In this document: piece after piece, positions 36,900 through 49,042 of the stretch
Layout: every line of letters begins with the position of its first letter
Position numbering within the stretch: the stretch's first letter is position 1
NCBI RefSeq assembly: GCF_902148855.1
Contig: NC_043962.1
Location: forward strand, 34,951,004 to 35,015,003
DNA: 64,000 nt
Direction: 5' to 3'
Source of the DNA: Sphaeramia orbicularis
Lineage: Eukaryota > Chordata > Actinopteri > Kurtiformes > Apogonidae
Made by a program: the position numbers and the translations under genes
The notes under the pieces: generated by a model
Told to the model about the DNA's origin: nothing
The model's input: only the letters and a program-made list of their open reading frames with translations
Databases searched by the model: none

Positions 36900-37600
36900 T
36901 TCAGGGGGTTTCACTGGGTGGATGTCGTCTAAATACAGTTAATGATCCCCCTGCTTATCTTTACACTATCAATAGTGTGATTTTATTTTGAAATTCTTCC
37001 TTCTGAGCACCGTCAGATAAGTCCGATGCAGGTGGAAAGACTGGCCCCCTTTGTATTTGGAGTCACATGACCCGTGGTAGGGGCAATTCAGTGCACACTT
37101 ACAATCAGGTAATGACCTATTTCTTGAAAGAACAAAAGGAGAACAAAAGGATTAGGACATCAGCAGGTTATCAGATCAGGACATCTTGTAAGTTTCATAT
37201 CTCTGAATAAAAAACTGACTGGTTGTGAACATAACAATAAAAAATGGACACTAACACTGCACGGCCTCGGCTTCAGCTGGATGGTTTAACGCAGAGACAG
37301 ATATTTGAGATGGTAAAAAGCAGAAAAAGAGAAAAAATGCAACATTAGTCCAATCTTGTCGTCTCAGTTTCAGATCACTAATAGACACATTCCATCATTT
37401 CTCTCACCATGTCCTCAGATATGATTCACACTATACATTTTAGTCATATACAGGCTGCATATATAAAAGAAATAGCTGTCATTGTACAATTTCCAGGTTA
37501 GACAGAGGAATTTATTTTAACACATAAGGATCCAGTGCTTCTTCTGTGGCAATTCCCAAATGAATTTTTCTATCAATTTAATCATTCTTAACTGATTTAT
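36900..37600. other. Intergenic stretch upstream of the IGFBP-domain gene
   Basis: Nothing recognised: no exon, no element with clear ends. Confidence 0.4.
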
Positions 37601-38890
37601 CACCATTTATTATAATATTACGCTTTGTATTTTGTGGGGTTTTTTCAGTATAAATCACGTATTTTCCTACATGTAATTTTCTAATCATGTAGATGTTCAT
37701 AAAAGTTCAGATTAAAGTTGTGTTTTATTATATCAGAAACAGGGGAAACTGAAGAAAAAGTGACTTTTTCAACAAAATGTATCCTTAATTGAACATAAAA
37801 CAAGAATCTCCATTTACTGTCACTGATCAAACTCCATGGGTTTTACAGATGAATCGATATCGTAGGACAGGGCTGTTAAACTCATTTTGGTTCAGGGGTC
37901 ATATTTAGTCCAATTTGTTCTCAAGCGGGCCAGACCAGTAAAATAATGACTCAATAACCTATAAATAATGACAAATCCAACTTTTTCTTTTTGTTTTAGT
38001 ACCAAAAAAAACCAAAAAAAAAAAAAACAACAATTAAATGATGAAAATAACATTTTACAAAAAAGATATGAATAACCTGAAAAAACAGAAATTTCATTTG
38101 AAAAATTTGTGCAACTTTAACAATATTATGCTTCAACTTATTATTTATATATGTCCATTACACACGGTGTTCCATAAATATTTGGTAACAGGCAGAATAT
38201 TGTTAAAATTTTGGAGTTTGGAACTAAAATTTGAACAATTTCTACAATATTACATCTCTTATTATTAACACAACTACAGATCACAGTGGATCCATAAATA
38301 CACAAAACATCTAGTAACTGGCAGAATATTGTTAAAATTGTACATTTCGGGTTGTTCATCTTTGTTTTTATTTATGTATTTATTTGAATTTTATTGTGAA
38401 AGAATAGTTTTGTAAATGTAAATATGTTCACAGTGTAATGTTATTTTTTTTCACTTAAATTTTTTCCACATAATTTTTCACCAAGAAAATTTGTCGTCAT
38501 TATTTATGGGTTATTGTGTTGTTATTTTTACTGGAGATCACGTTGGTCTGTATGTGGAAAGTGAACCAAAATGATTTGGACAACCTTGACTATTCAGGGG
38601 AATTTTTGCACTTTCATCCCGCGGGCTGGAATGGAACCTTTGGCGGGCCAGATTTGGCCCCCGGGCCGCATGTTTGACACCTATGTTGTAGAAGATGATG
38701 GTGTTTACACATTCACTACAGAGCCTCTGAACATCCAAATAAATCATGTCTGATGACCATGAAAAGATGACAAACTGCATTTTACACCAATTATTTACAT
38801 GTATTGATAGGATTAATGGATCAACAGGTATTAAACATTTTAGATCAGTAGATGGTTTTGGTCATCAGTGGCTGTTTGGGTCTTTATGAG
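37600..38890 (-). repeat. Interspersed repeat R1, copy 3, split by hAT-like element
   Basis: Reverse-complement copy of R1. 37640-37867 matches the right half (AAATCACGTATTTTCCTACA versus the inverse of AGGAAAATACCTGATTT at 545-565). 38686-38890 matches the left half (TTGTAGAAGATGATGGTGTT and ATTTTAGATCAGTAGATG, the inverse of blocks at 360-390 and 215-240). Between them lies the hAT-like element 37868-38685. Confidence 0.8.
37868..38685. mobile_element. hAT-like MITE (GTGTCAAAC family), copy 3
   Basis: Left end CAGGGCTGTTAAACTC, right end GTTTGACACCTATG. Contains the family blocks AAGCGGGCCAGACCAGTAA and, near the right, GGGCCAGATTTGGCCCCCGG. The flanks TCGTAGGA (37860-37867) and TTGTAGAA (38686-38693) match at six of eight positions, an eroded hAT target duplication inside R1. 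The interior carries an additional diverged inverted section. Confidence 0.85.
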
Positions 38891-39029
38891 TTAATATGAG
38901 GCAGACATACATAAAACTAAGTGCAGGACAAACCCTGGTGTTTGGAGTATATGATGTTAGTGGTGAGATCATCAAAAGAAACGTATTTACTTAAATGCTT
39001 TGTATTGCATGTAGAATTTTAGTAATATA

Positions 39030-39198
39030 CACTTGTGGCCAAATGTTAAGGGAATGACACAAATGCATTCTTTTCTTTAAATGTGATATATTCCTTCTAA
39101 TTGTTCTTAAATGTACCTCAGAAACACATGGAAAAATAAGCATTTTGTTTGAGAAGATAAAACTTGTGTCATTTCCAAAACTTTTATCACCATGACTG
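39030..39198. mobile_element. Small Tc1/mariner-like MITE
   Basis: 169 bp between TA dinucleotides. Left end CACTTGTGGCCAAATGTTAA then GGGAATGACACAA; right end TTGTGTCATTTCC then AAAACTTTTATCACCATGAC TG. The arms are inverted over about 35 bp with mismatches. No coding sequence. Confidence 0.8.
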
Positions 39199-40340
39199 TA
39201 TAAACCATATACAGTTAGACGGAGCAACTGATGTTTTAATGTTCTTTTCTAAATGTATTTCATAAAAATCAGTCAGACGTGAGTTATTCACTTAGTAAAT
39301 GTTTTGTTTTACTATGGCCATTTGTTGAGTTTTGTGAGATTTCTGCTTTAGAAAGTTTTTTTTTTTTTTTTTTTTTAATACAAATAATTTTACACTACAC
39401 CTACATATAAAAACACAAGTGAATTATTTTTAAAGACACTTCTTGCCTTTCTAAATCTCAGTATTGGACTTGTAAGCCACATATACAGAAGGACAAACAA
39501 AATGACCAGATACAGAGAAGCCTCAAATGCACCGTGGCCTTGGTTTGTACATTCTGCTATGATGAACACGGTTCTTCCAAAGACATGTCCTCATTTAATG
39601 TTTCAGTAACTGAAGTCAATCTAAAACCTACATGTGTTCAAAACTAAAGCTCTCCATTTTTATACCACTTTGCATGAATGAATGCTAACTGGTGAACTGT
39701 AGCTTATACTGGACCTGGGCTAAAACACCAGTGCTTTCTGTTCTCCACCCATTTATTATTAAAGTTTTTCTTGTCACCTGTTTCATCCTCGTGAACTATG
39801 AAGAATGGATGATACTACTACAAACAGTGATTTCACACAATTTAAAAACAGAATTTCCAGACTTTTCCATGGCTGATCAAGAACCACTTTTGTAATTTCC
39901 ATGATCATTCACAACCTACTGAATAAAAGTGTTCTAAAGTTACTGATTTTATTAAAACTACACACCAGCATTATTTTCAGTGTCTATTTACTGGTTATTT
40001 TGTCATATTCAATACTCAGAAACTAATGAGGTGATAAGTTACTTACTTTGAGTCTGTAATAATGAGGATGCAAGTAACACAAAAATGCATCACTTTAGAC
40101 AAAATATACAAAGCCCTCTACAGACCAGAGAAAAACCCGTAAGTCAACTTTTTTTTTTTAACATTTTTCAGTCTTGGTCCTAATCTGATAGGTTGCTCTT
40201 GTATTTTGTGAATTTCTTTTCAGACATAATTAAGAGATGCATACTCATCAGAAGAAATGAAGATGCAGGAGATCAAGGCCATGTTCCCCATGAGAAAATA
40301 TTTTATGCATCAGTTAAAATGTATATTTCTTATTTTAATA
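39199..40340. other. Intergenic stretch
   Basis: AT-rich, with a T-tract at about 39356-39376. No gene or clear element recognised. Confidence 0.4.
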
Positions 40341-40575
40341 TCCTCTTGAGACCCAGCAATGCATTTTTGTCCTCTGTAGGGGACAAAAGTTTTACAGTTT
40401 TGCTTAAAAATGCTGTCCATTGCAAAGGATATTCCATTAAAAAAAATTAATAAGTAAACAAAAATAAATTGTAAAATGTATCTGAAAAAACTGTTGCATC
40501 ATGCAGTTTCCAATCAAAACAATTGTTTAATGTAAAAAATAGCTAAAACTTTAACTTCCCTGGGTCTCAGGAGGA
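40341..40575. mobile_element. MITE with TCCTCTTGAGACCCAG termini
   Basis: Left end TCCTCTTGAGACCCAGCAA; right end CCCTGGGTCTCAGGAGGA, its inverse with two differences. About 235 bp with palindromic-leaning interior and no ORF. Superfamily not assigned; target duplication not clear. Confidence 0.7.
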
Positions 40576-41852
40576 CATTAAGGGAAAAAAAAGACCTACT
40601 TTGATCTAAAACAGCAAACATGACACATAAGTGAGGAACTTGCATCCTTAATATCTAAATGTGATGATTTTTCCAGAAATTTTGGTGATTTTCACAGAAA
40701 AATTGGATTTTATAATTCCATTTTTCAAGGTTTTCCATTTCTGTGGGAACCCTGGGTATGTTCATGAACTAAGAAGAAACTCGGTCATATAAAAATGTAT
40801 TTATTTTCAAGGAAACCATTGAGTAACACTGAATACAACTGGAGTGATCATTCAATAGTCAAAACTTGTGACTCCTACATAAAGATCTCACATACAAGTC
40901 GTCTTGGAAAACAAGATTTCAAAGCAAACATGTTGGCAATTTGCTGGTGCTACAATTTCATTTTTTTAACCCCATATAACAAACTGAGGTGATGCACACC
41001 TGTGTAGAAAATGACAAGATTTTACATCAACTTACAAAGGGCTGGATGTCAAAGTGCAAGATGTCTCAACACCTGACCCCTCACCAACGAGGACGATCGA
41101 GGCGTCTGAATCAGAAATGGACTCTCAGATACAAATCTCCAAAATTAGTCTTGGGCCATTATGGCTTGGTATTCAGTTGAGACCCTATTCTAGCTTACAT
41201 TACATAGCTTTAAAACATTATTTCAGAAACATTTCCTCCCAAAGATACATTTTTAAAACTGCACCTTATATTACAGAAAACTGCATGTAATGGAGTAAAG
41301 CATCACAGGAATAACACAGGCATACAACAGAAAAGCAGCAACTTCAAACAAAACACACTAACATTTTGTTGGTTTATAAAAGCAACCGAGTTAAAGAATG
41401 CATACTAAATCTGAAGTTAAAATAAAATGACTTAAAAACCTTAAGGAAATAAAAATATGTACATATATTTACAGGTAAATAGAGTGAATATTATACAGGT
41501 TTGACTGGCCATTCAAGGTTAGGCTGAAGCCTAAAAGGTCCGTAAAACCCAACACTGCATGACATTCAGTTTTGTCAATCCCAAAGAAAAAAACCCAGAA
41601 ACAAAACAAAAAAAAAACCTTCCAGGAGGCCGACTTCAACGTTTGCATGGAACAAAAAAAAAAAAAAAGCAGAGAGGCGAGCAGGTCTGTGAGTTCTCCA
41701 TTATTTTGTAAAAAAACATCCAGGGCTTTTGACTCATCTTTTTGCATGACCTTCAAAAATAACAACAATGGCAATGTTTGCAAAGAGAAATCCACTGAAT
41801 ATTCCAATGGGTTTTTTCCCCAAATGTTTTAATCATCTTGTCTGTAATGTCC
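40576..41852 (-). other. ctdspl2: Probable ctdspl2 3' UTR and intergenic sequence
   Basis: Follows the ctdspl2 stop codon on the minus strand. No other gene recognised. The end of the transcript cannot be fixed. Confidence 0.4.
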
Positions 41853-44800
41853 TCAGTCTGGAGGGAGGAGGTCGTGCAAACGAAACTGTTCCCGGATGTG
41901 CGGTCTGACATCTTCATTCTGTGAGTGGAAGACAGAAATGATGAAACAGAACATAGGCTTTATAATTCAGTGTCAGTGTTTGCATACTTCAGTACTTACC
42001 ATCTCTACAAGCTTTTCAAGGAAAGGGACAAGCTTCAGAAGCTCATTGTCATTTCTATCCACAAACCAGCTCTCAATAGGAATCCCATTGGAAAGCTGAA
42101 ACAGTGTTGAAACACAGACGTTAAACCCTGGAGACGGTGCTACAGAGCTGAACTTCTTCATCAGTTCCTGAGCATTCGTGTAAGTGTTTTACCTGGTAGG
42201 CGAAGGCTTGGGGTGAGTTGTCTATTATTATCGTCTTAGACAGATCTCGTCCGAGAATGTTTAGATCTTTAATATAATTTCCTTGGACGCAGACGCAGTG
42301 CTCGCGAAACAGTCGATGTCTGAAGAAAATACAGTAAAACATACCGATCAGTTCAAGTAGGAGACAAGTTCTTTAGACACTGCAACCACAAACCTATCCT
42401 GTCTGACCACAGATATTTCAACTCTTAAAATGACTGAAACAGATAAAATCCATAGATTTGATGAATCCTATTAACTTGAATGAGACAATAAGAACATGTT
42501 TTACTACACAAGTGACATTGCAGTTTTTTTCTTATTAAAAATGGTAAAAATATCTTATGTAAAACAGAGACAGATTCTTATGTAAAGATAGGTGCAAAGC
42601 ATGTAAGAAACAGACTTAAAAACAAAGTCGATCCTGCAGAATCTAAAGTAGCTCTGGAAAAAACTGAGCAACCACTGGTTTTACTGTTAAGAGATACACT
42701 ACGCAGCCAAAAAGTGACCACATGGATGTAACTGAGTAAATAGTTCAGATCCTTCCATTGGATAACTACCCCAGACATGAATATGTCTGACCTGCAACAT
42801 GTTCTTTAACCCAGTCATTTTAACTAATGCAGTGAGTAGTTTCTCATTTATTCAACCATCTGTCTGTAGGGAGCATAAAGACTGGACTGCGTTTCAATGT
42901 AAAAAGGTCATGTGGTCTGATGGGTCCAGATTGTGATTACCCATCATGCCTAGTGCCTACAGTACAAGCCTGTGGGGGCAGTGTTATGATCTGGGGTTGG
43001 TTCAGATGGTCACGTCTAGGTTCAGCAGCGTTATGTGATCAGCTGAACCTGAATGTACAGAATGACCTGTTTTTTTTTTCTGCCTTGATGGCACAGCTAT
43101 ACTTCAAGATGATGATGTCATGAGTCATCGAGCTTATGAAACAGTGGTTCAAGTTCATTTTTATTCAAGGATTGACCACCACAGTGTCCAGACCTGAAAC
43201 CCATTGAGAATGTTTTGGGTGTCCTGGAGAAGACTTTACAGAGCGGTCCGACTCTTCATCATTGATACAAGACCTCGGTGAAATATTAATGCAACCCTGG
43301 ATGGAAATAAATTTGCACTGCATAATCTCAAGGCTGTGGTGAATGTGTCCTGGTATCAAAACTAAAGCTGGTCCAACAAAATATTGGGTGTAACATTTTC
43401 TTGGGCAGTGGACATGTTACATAGACGAATTAATCAGGAGCGATAAGATGTTTAACAAACTACTGATATCAGCAGAACTGGACACAATTAGTTTATCAGC
43501 AAATCTGCAGGTCTACAGTTTTCCAGAGTCTATATATTATATACTGAATACATTATATATTATATAATGTGCCCAGTATGAAGTACAGGGTGGGTGAAAG
43601 GTACCTAGGCATTAGAAATTGCTGATACAATTTTTACTATCACTGAAGTCATGATGACAAAATTTTTAAACAGACAACACTAATGGGGATTTGTTATTAT
43701 CTTATCCCAGACGACGTCCTTCAGAAGGTTGTTCATTCCATCCCTGGCCATTTGAGGAGACTGGTTACTGCCACCAGTGCTTATGTTGAAATATGAAAAA
43801 GATTTACTTACATTTTCCCATGTAATAAAGGACATGTATCGTTTGTTCCAATAAATTTGGTAATAGGAATATGGATTTTATTAGCAATTTTTAATGCCTA
43901 GAAACTTTTCACCCACCCTGTACACCTAAAATGCATCTTGAAGTCCATACTGCAATTCAGTGTTTCAGAATAATGTATGATTGACACTTGACATCTTTAG
44001 TTTGTAATAATAAGTTCTGGTTATGGATGGCATAGTTTACCATCGAAGCTGAAAGGACTGAATTAACAACACTTCCTTTAATTTGTCAAAGCCTTCTTTG
44101 GAGTCACAGAGTAAATCTAAACGACTGTGTGTACAGACCGAAACTAATTAATTACAACTAGATAACCACTCTTAATGTGCTCCATGGAGAGTCTCTTGAA
44201 TCAGTTTGATGTCTACTTTCCATTAACAAAAGAGGATCTTCCTCTTAATCATTCTACTGCAAACAGACTATTAAACACTGTGTTTACAGCTAAAGCTCTG
44301 TGAAAAAACAAAGGCGGTCAGAGGCATAGACAGGAGGTGAAATCATGGGTGTGTGCAGACAACGACAAAAACACTGAACCGATAAATGCAGCTTGTAAAG
44401 TCATTATAGTTTGCTATGACTAGGAAACTTGAAAAACTTGAAATTTAGCAAAAGCACCAAAGAAACAAAGGCTAGATCCAGCAAACACAGTAATTCTGAA
44501 TGTGATCTTGTCAAAATGCAAAACCATCTGTGTTTTGATCATGGATGGCAACATATTTGACAGGTGACTCCACATAGTGTTAAATAGATGCTGAAATCAT
44601 CATCGATACGGTAGACACAGGACAGGCACAGGAAGACCATGAGTATTATCCATTAAAACAGCTGCTTCGGTTCCTCATGTCTTCACTCACCTGACCAGCT
44701 GTTTTTTTGGATCCAAGATGTTGAGCAACTTGTCGGCGTACACTTTCTTAGAAGCAGTGAAGAGAATAATCTGAAAAGTTACAGAGACATCAAGCTATAA

Positions 44801-47800
44801 TAAGTACACTGAAAGGGATAATAAACAACAATAACTGACTAAAATCGAAGGTAAATGCAGCGACACCCTCACCTCATACATTTGAGACATGCGCTCGAGA
44901 AACTCTCGGAAAAATGGCCTCAACCGAACATACACCTGAAAAATTAAGAATAAAAAAAACATTCATCAAAGAGGAACAAAATGCAAACAATCACTTAGAG
45001 AGTATTTAACAGTTGGTACCTGGTATATTACATCTTGAAAGAGCACAGGGAATGTCAGGGCGGCATCTTCTAGCTCATTCAAACTACAGTGGACCAGAGT
45101 CTCATCCTGAAAACAGACACATAGAAAAGAATTTGTATGGAAAATAAAAACAAGTCAGTGTGCACTAATGAGACACAACACAAGGTGTTTAAGGTGCTTA
45201 CCAGATCCAAGACGAGAGAAAACTCTGGTGTGCTGCGTGTTTTCAAAGGTAACGCCGGTTTGCGTGTTAACTGCTCTTCTGTCAGCGGAGGCACATGCTT
45301 AATGAAGAAGTATCTGAAACCAGAGAAGCCATGAAAATGAGTGAGTGGGCAAGTCTGAATAGAAAGACATTTTCACTGCTAGAAAAAATATTAGTGCTGT
45401 CAGACGATTAAAATTTTTAATCAGAGTAATCACAGGGTTGCTGTGGATTAATTTAAATTAATCACGATTAACAATTATTCATTTGAAATCTATATTAATC
45501 ACATTTCATTTTGCATGAGCAAACAGAGTCAAGAAAGAAGGGAATACATATGCACATAACGTGATTATTAAACACCTTCAACAGTTTCAACAAAACAACT
45601 TGAAACAACTGTTCCATCTTGGATATTTTTGTCCTCATATTTCCATCCAGAGGGTCAACATGCTGTTTAGCATCTTCCACCTCCATGGGTTGGTTCTGCT
45701 GCCTGTCACTACCGGATCAACTGCCCATCTGCACATGCGCGACAGTAACTCTACTTGGACAAACTGCCCCAAATGCATTGCCAGAGACGTTCAAAGTCAT
45801 TCTACACTGCAGATGGGTTAATTGTAATCAGATTAATCATGTCGATAGATTACACCGCATTAATGCGTTCATTTTGACAACCCTAAAAAAATATATACAT
45901 AAAATTCAGAGCAACAAAAATCTGAGAAGATCCACAAAATGAAAATAACTGATTTGGATCAGTTAAAAACAGAAGCACAACAACAATACAGTCATGGTGT
46001 AAACACATGCCAGCAGATACTAATCATATCCAGGCTTTTGCTGCCACACAGTGGTGTAAATGTCCCAACTGTCCTGATACTAAAATATAATGTCACCTTG
46101 GACGTGATCACAGGGGGAAGTAGTCACAATCTGTGGGCTGAACGAAGGGAAGAAATTCACTTCTGCTTCTGTTTGTTTGTTATAACCTGTCCAATACACA
46201 GTGTGTATTTTTCTGTTCAGTACAGTATACTGTTATACAATATCCACATAACTTAACCAAGTCAATATTTGCTCCCTCTTTTACTCATTCAGCAGTAAAT
46301 AATTACTATTTATTGTATGTTATTGATTTATGTGGCACTTCTGTTTTTTGTGTTTTTATTTTGTCAGTTTGTCTATTTATACATTTGCATGTGGTAATGA
46401 CAACCAAAGACAAACATGATCTCACTCACTTTTGTATATTTTTACATGGATAAATCACTGTGAGCAATCATTTAAAAAAAAAAAAAAAAAACCCTCTAAA
46501 TTATGTTTACTTACGGATCAAAGACTTCCCAGTCCTCATCATAAGAGGTTTCTACAGGAACTGATGGTAAAGGGTGAGGATAAACACCATCTGGCATACA
46601 ACCAGGAGCTGGTGATGACACAAAGAGGAGAACAAATGTTTAGACTCACTGTCAGACATGACACAAGTTTATTTTAGGCGGTGCAAGCAACAGGACTTTG
46701 AGGCTGTTATTTATCATTTCTATATAAACTAAATATAATGTAACTGTGTGGTTCTCAGTAACGCCACTGGTGTGCACAGCATGAGTGAGCAGGACATTAT
46801 ATGTAATGAACACACACTTTAGTTAAACACAAAAATAAACAACAAACTAAATGTAATGAAGTAGCTGAAGTGCCACCATCATAATAGGTTAAAAGAAACT
46901 CTCAAAGGCATAATGTAATGGTCATTATTGTTCTACATACAGTGTTCACATACTGTCAAAATAGTCACATAAGCATGTTTATGCCATGAAAGCTTATCAA
47001 ATGAACCAAACTGCAAATAGGCCTGTCACAGTTACTAAATAACTCTATTGCGATGATCTGAACTGACCATGATAATCAGCATTTTTAATCTTAATTAATC
47101 TGTCATAATCAAAAGGACAAACCCTATATGCACACACGCCAAATAGTTGAGTTTTTATGCAACCAAAATAATGGATTGCAAAAGTACATGAGAGTAGGTT
47201 TTAAACAACAATAAAAACACTATTTGCCATGACTCCTTGCACATACAGTATAAATATCACAAAAAGTGATATTGTGGTACTCAGTTCTATAGATATTTTC
47301 CCATCTCTGCATAATTGTTCAGCTGTATAAAACACCTGCATGAACCTAACAAATGTCATGTTTCTATTAATATTTTCTGAGGTGTGACAGGTGCAACATC
47401 TTCTTGCATCTTTTCTTCTACTATAGTTTAATGACACCTGGGTTGTTAAGTCCCAGTGTTCAGCACCATTATGACTCTTCTTTGTAAGGGACCCCTTACA
47501 GAAAATCTTATGACATGTCCACAAAGTCAGAATTATCAACAACATATCAGTTAGACTTATTAGATTTGACAAAGAGGTTTAAGGTGAGAGTGCGGTGGCT
47601 CTACCTGTTAACGGTGGCATGTCGGTTTCAGTGACAATCTCTCCTTCTTCTACGGTTGTGTCAGAGGTAATCTGAAGCCTCTGTGGTAACACTGGGGCAG
47701 CATGACAGGGAGTGGTGTCCTCTGTGGATGTGAGCGTACTGCTGGGCATCTCCTCTGCCTGCTCAATGTCAAGCTGCTTCATGATTTCTTCTGCCTCCAC

Positions 47801-49020
47801 TGCTTGTCCGGGAGAATCCGAGCCTGGAGTGGCTTGAATCACAGAGATAGAATTTGTTAAGTCACTGGAAATTGGTTCTGAAATCAATCAAAATGAATTT
47901 AGATTTTATAAAACAGGCTCAATCAATTATTTATTTATTTATTTTTTACCAGTTTTTGTTGCTGGTGAGAAAAAGTTAAAGACTGGAGAAAAGATGGTTC
48001 CCAGCAGACTGGTGCGTGGGGGGCTGCTTGCTGCCTCAACGGGGACCTCTAGTTTTCCATTTGGTTTCATGGGTTTGCTGTTACAGGTCATTGTGTCTAA
48101 GAAGAGACAGACTGCTTATAAACAGCTCTACAATACAATTTAAACAAAGACACCTCCACATTTCTAATGTCAGCAGTAACATAGCAGTTAACATTACAAA
48201 CATGTAACTTAGAAAATACACAATTTTTGTACCTTTATTTGGACTTTTTCGGCAACCTCTGGAGACTGTTTTATTGGAAAGGCCTCTAGTCTGTGGTGTT
48301 GAAGTAATTAGATCGCTATCAGTATTACAATCAATACGACTCCTCTTGGCAGGAATATCCTGCTCCACCTGAGACGGAGACAGAGACAGATTCCAGTTTC
48401 AGTTTTTGCAGATTACGAATGACTTGTTTAATATCAGAGTGGTGCTTGATTCAAGCGGCTTTCAACAGTTCTTGGTGTGAAACTGAGGGTTAAGAATAAC
48501 TATTTTATTCAAAACAGAACATTTATTAAGTAGAAAAAATCTCAACTATATAGAAATAATAACCTAAAGACCTAAACTACTTTTTATTGTATAATGCAAA
48601 CTGTGGTGTCACAGTTACCTGGATTATTATAACAGTACCTGGTTTAACTGAACAAATAAGAATTTAGCATAATAATGTTTATTGTGTAAAAAAACTTTAC
48701 TAATATATATGAATGGATGATTGACATTATCGGCATTAACTGCTGGTGAGGTGATGCTTTTCTCTGCACAGTGAAATACTGTGTTGAAGCAACTCAAAAA
48801 ACTACATGTCTGAAGCCTCATCTCAGCCTACCTTGACTGCATTTCCACGGATGAACTTTTTTATTGTAGACAACAGGCCCGTCTCATTCTTCTGCATTTT
48901 GCCTCGACCTCTCACCGGAGATGACTCCACTTCGCAGTGTTTCCTTTTAGCCTGGGACGGAGGGGGGCGACGGCCTAAGATTGGCTGCTGAGGAGCTTTA
49001 CGCACTCTCAGCCTCATCAT
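41853..49020 (-). CDS. ctdspl2: CTD small phosphatase-like protein 2, 12 coding exons
   Basis: HAD-family serine phosphatase of the FCP/SCP group. Exons in transcript order: 48832-49020, 48233-48368, 47950-48096, 47605-47877, 46515-46608, 45202-45313, 45020-45106, 44873-44935, 44691-44770, 42193-42319, 42000-42095, 41853-41918. They give 489 residues (human 466). The N-terminal half is a low-complexity region with [31 protein letters not shown] and [14 protein letters not shown]. The catalytic signature DLDET, the DxDxT motif, is at about residues 316-320 and is split between exons 6 and 7. It is followed by [55 protein letters not shown] and a C-terminal HDLLPPD. Two ATGs stand in tandem; the second matches the human start MRLR. 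The long intron before exon 10 holds Tc1/mariner remnants. Confidence 0.97.
42697..43410 (+). mobile_element. Degenerate Tc1/mariner transposon with transposase remnant
   Basis: Sits in ctdspl2 intron 9. Plus-strand code shows pieces of a Tc1-type DDE transposase: VMWSDGS, then [10 protein letters not shown], then a broken DPK/HR region, then a segment ending HSVQT, which corresponds to the SPDLNPIE region. Several frameshifts and stops make it inactive. The outer ends CACTACGCAGCCAAAAAG and the inverse of CTTGGGCAGTG are weakly inverted; TA precedes the left end. Confidence 0.75.
43586..43920. mobile_element. Mariner-like element with 45-bp terminal inverted repeats
   Basis: Flanked by TA on both sides. 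Left end CAGGGTGGGTGAAAGGTACC followed by TAGGCATTAGAAATTGCT; right end is the inverse (AGCAATTTTTAATGCCTAGA then AACTTTTCACCCACCCTG), with few mismatches over about 45 bp. On the plus strand a short frame with [12 protein letters not shown] resembles a transposase C-terminus, so this is an internally deleted copy. Confidence 0.85.
45392..45885. mobile_element. hAT-like element in ctdspl2 intron 5
   Basis: Left end TAGTGCTGTCAGACGATTAA, right end TTTTGACAACCCTA. Subterminal ATTAATCACGATTAA and AGATTAATCATG blocks are characteristic of a common teleost hAT group. The flanking AAAAATAT-like sequence on both sides may be the target duplication but is low complexity. No transposase recognised. 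Confidence 0.7.
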
Positions 49021-49042
49021 GCTCCAACGTCACATAGAAGTT
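49021..49042 (-). other. ctdspl2: ctdspl2 5' UTR part of the ATG exon
   Basis: A splice acceptor ACGTCATCAG ends just upstream at 49043, so 22 bases of 5' UTR precede the first ATG. A non-coding first exon lies upstream. Confidence 0.65.

Noticed and set aside
36798-36914. N-terminal extension of the IGFBP-domain gene
   Set aside because: Upstream of the TATA box and not compatible with a signal peptide at the start.
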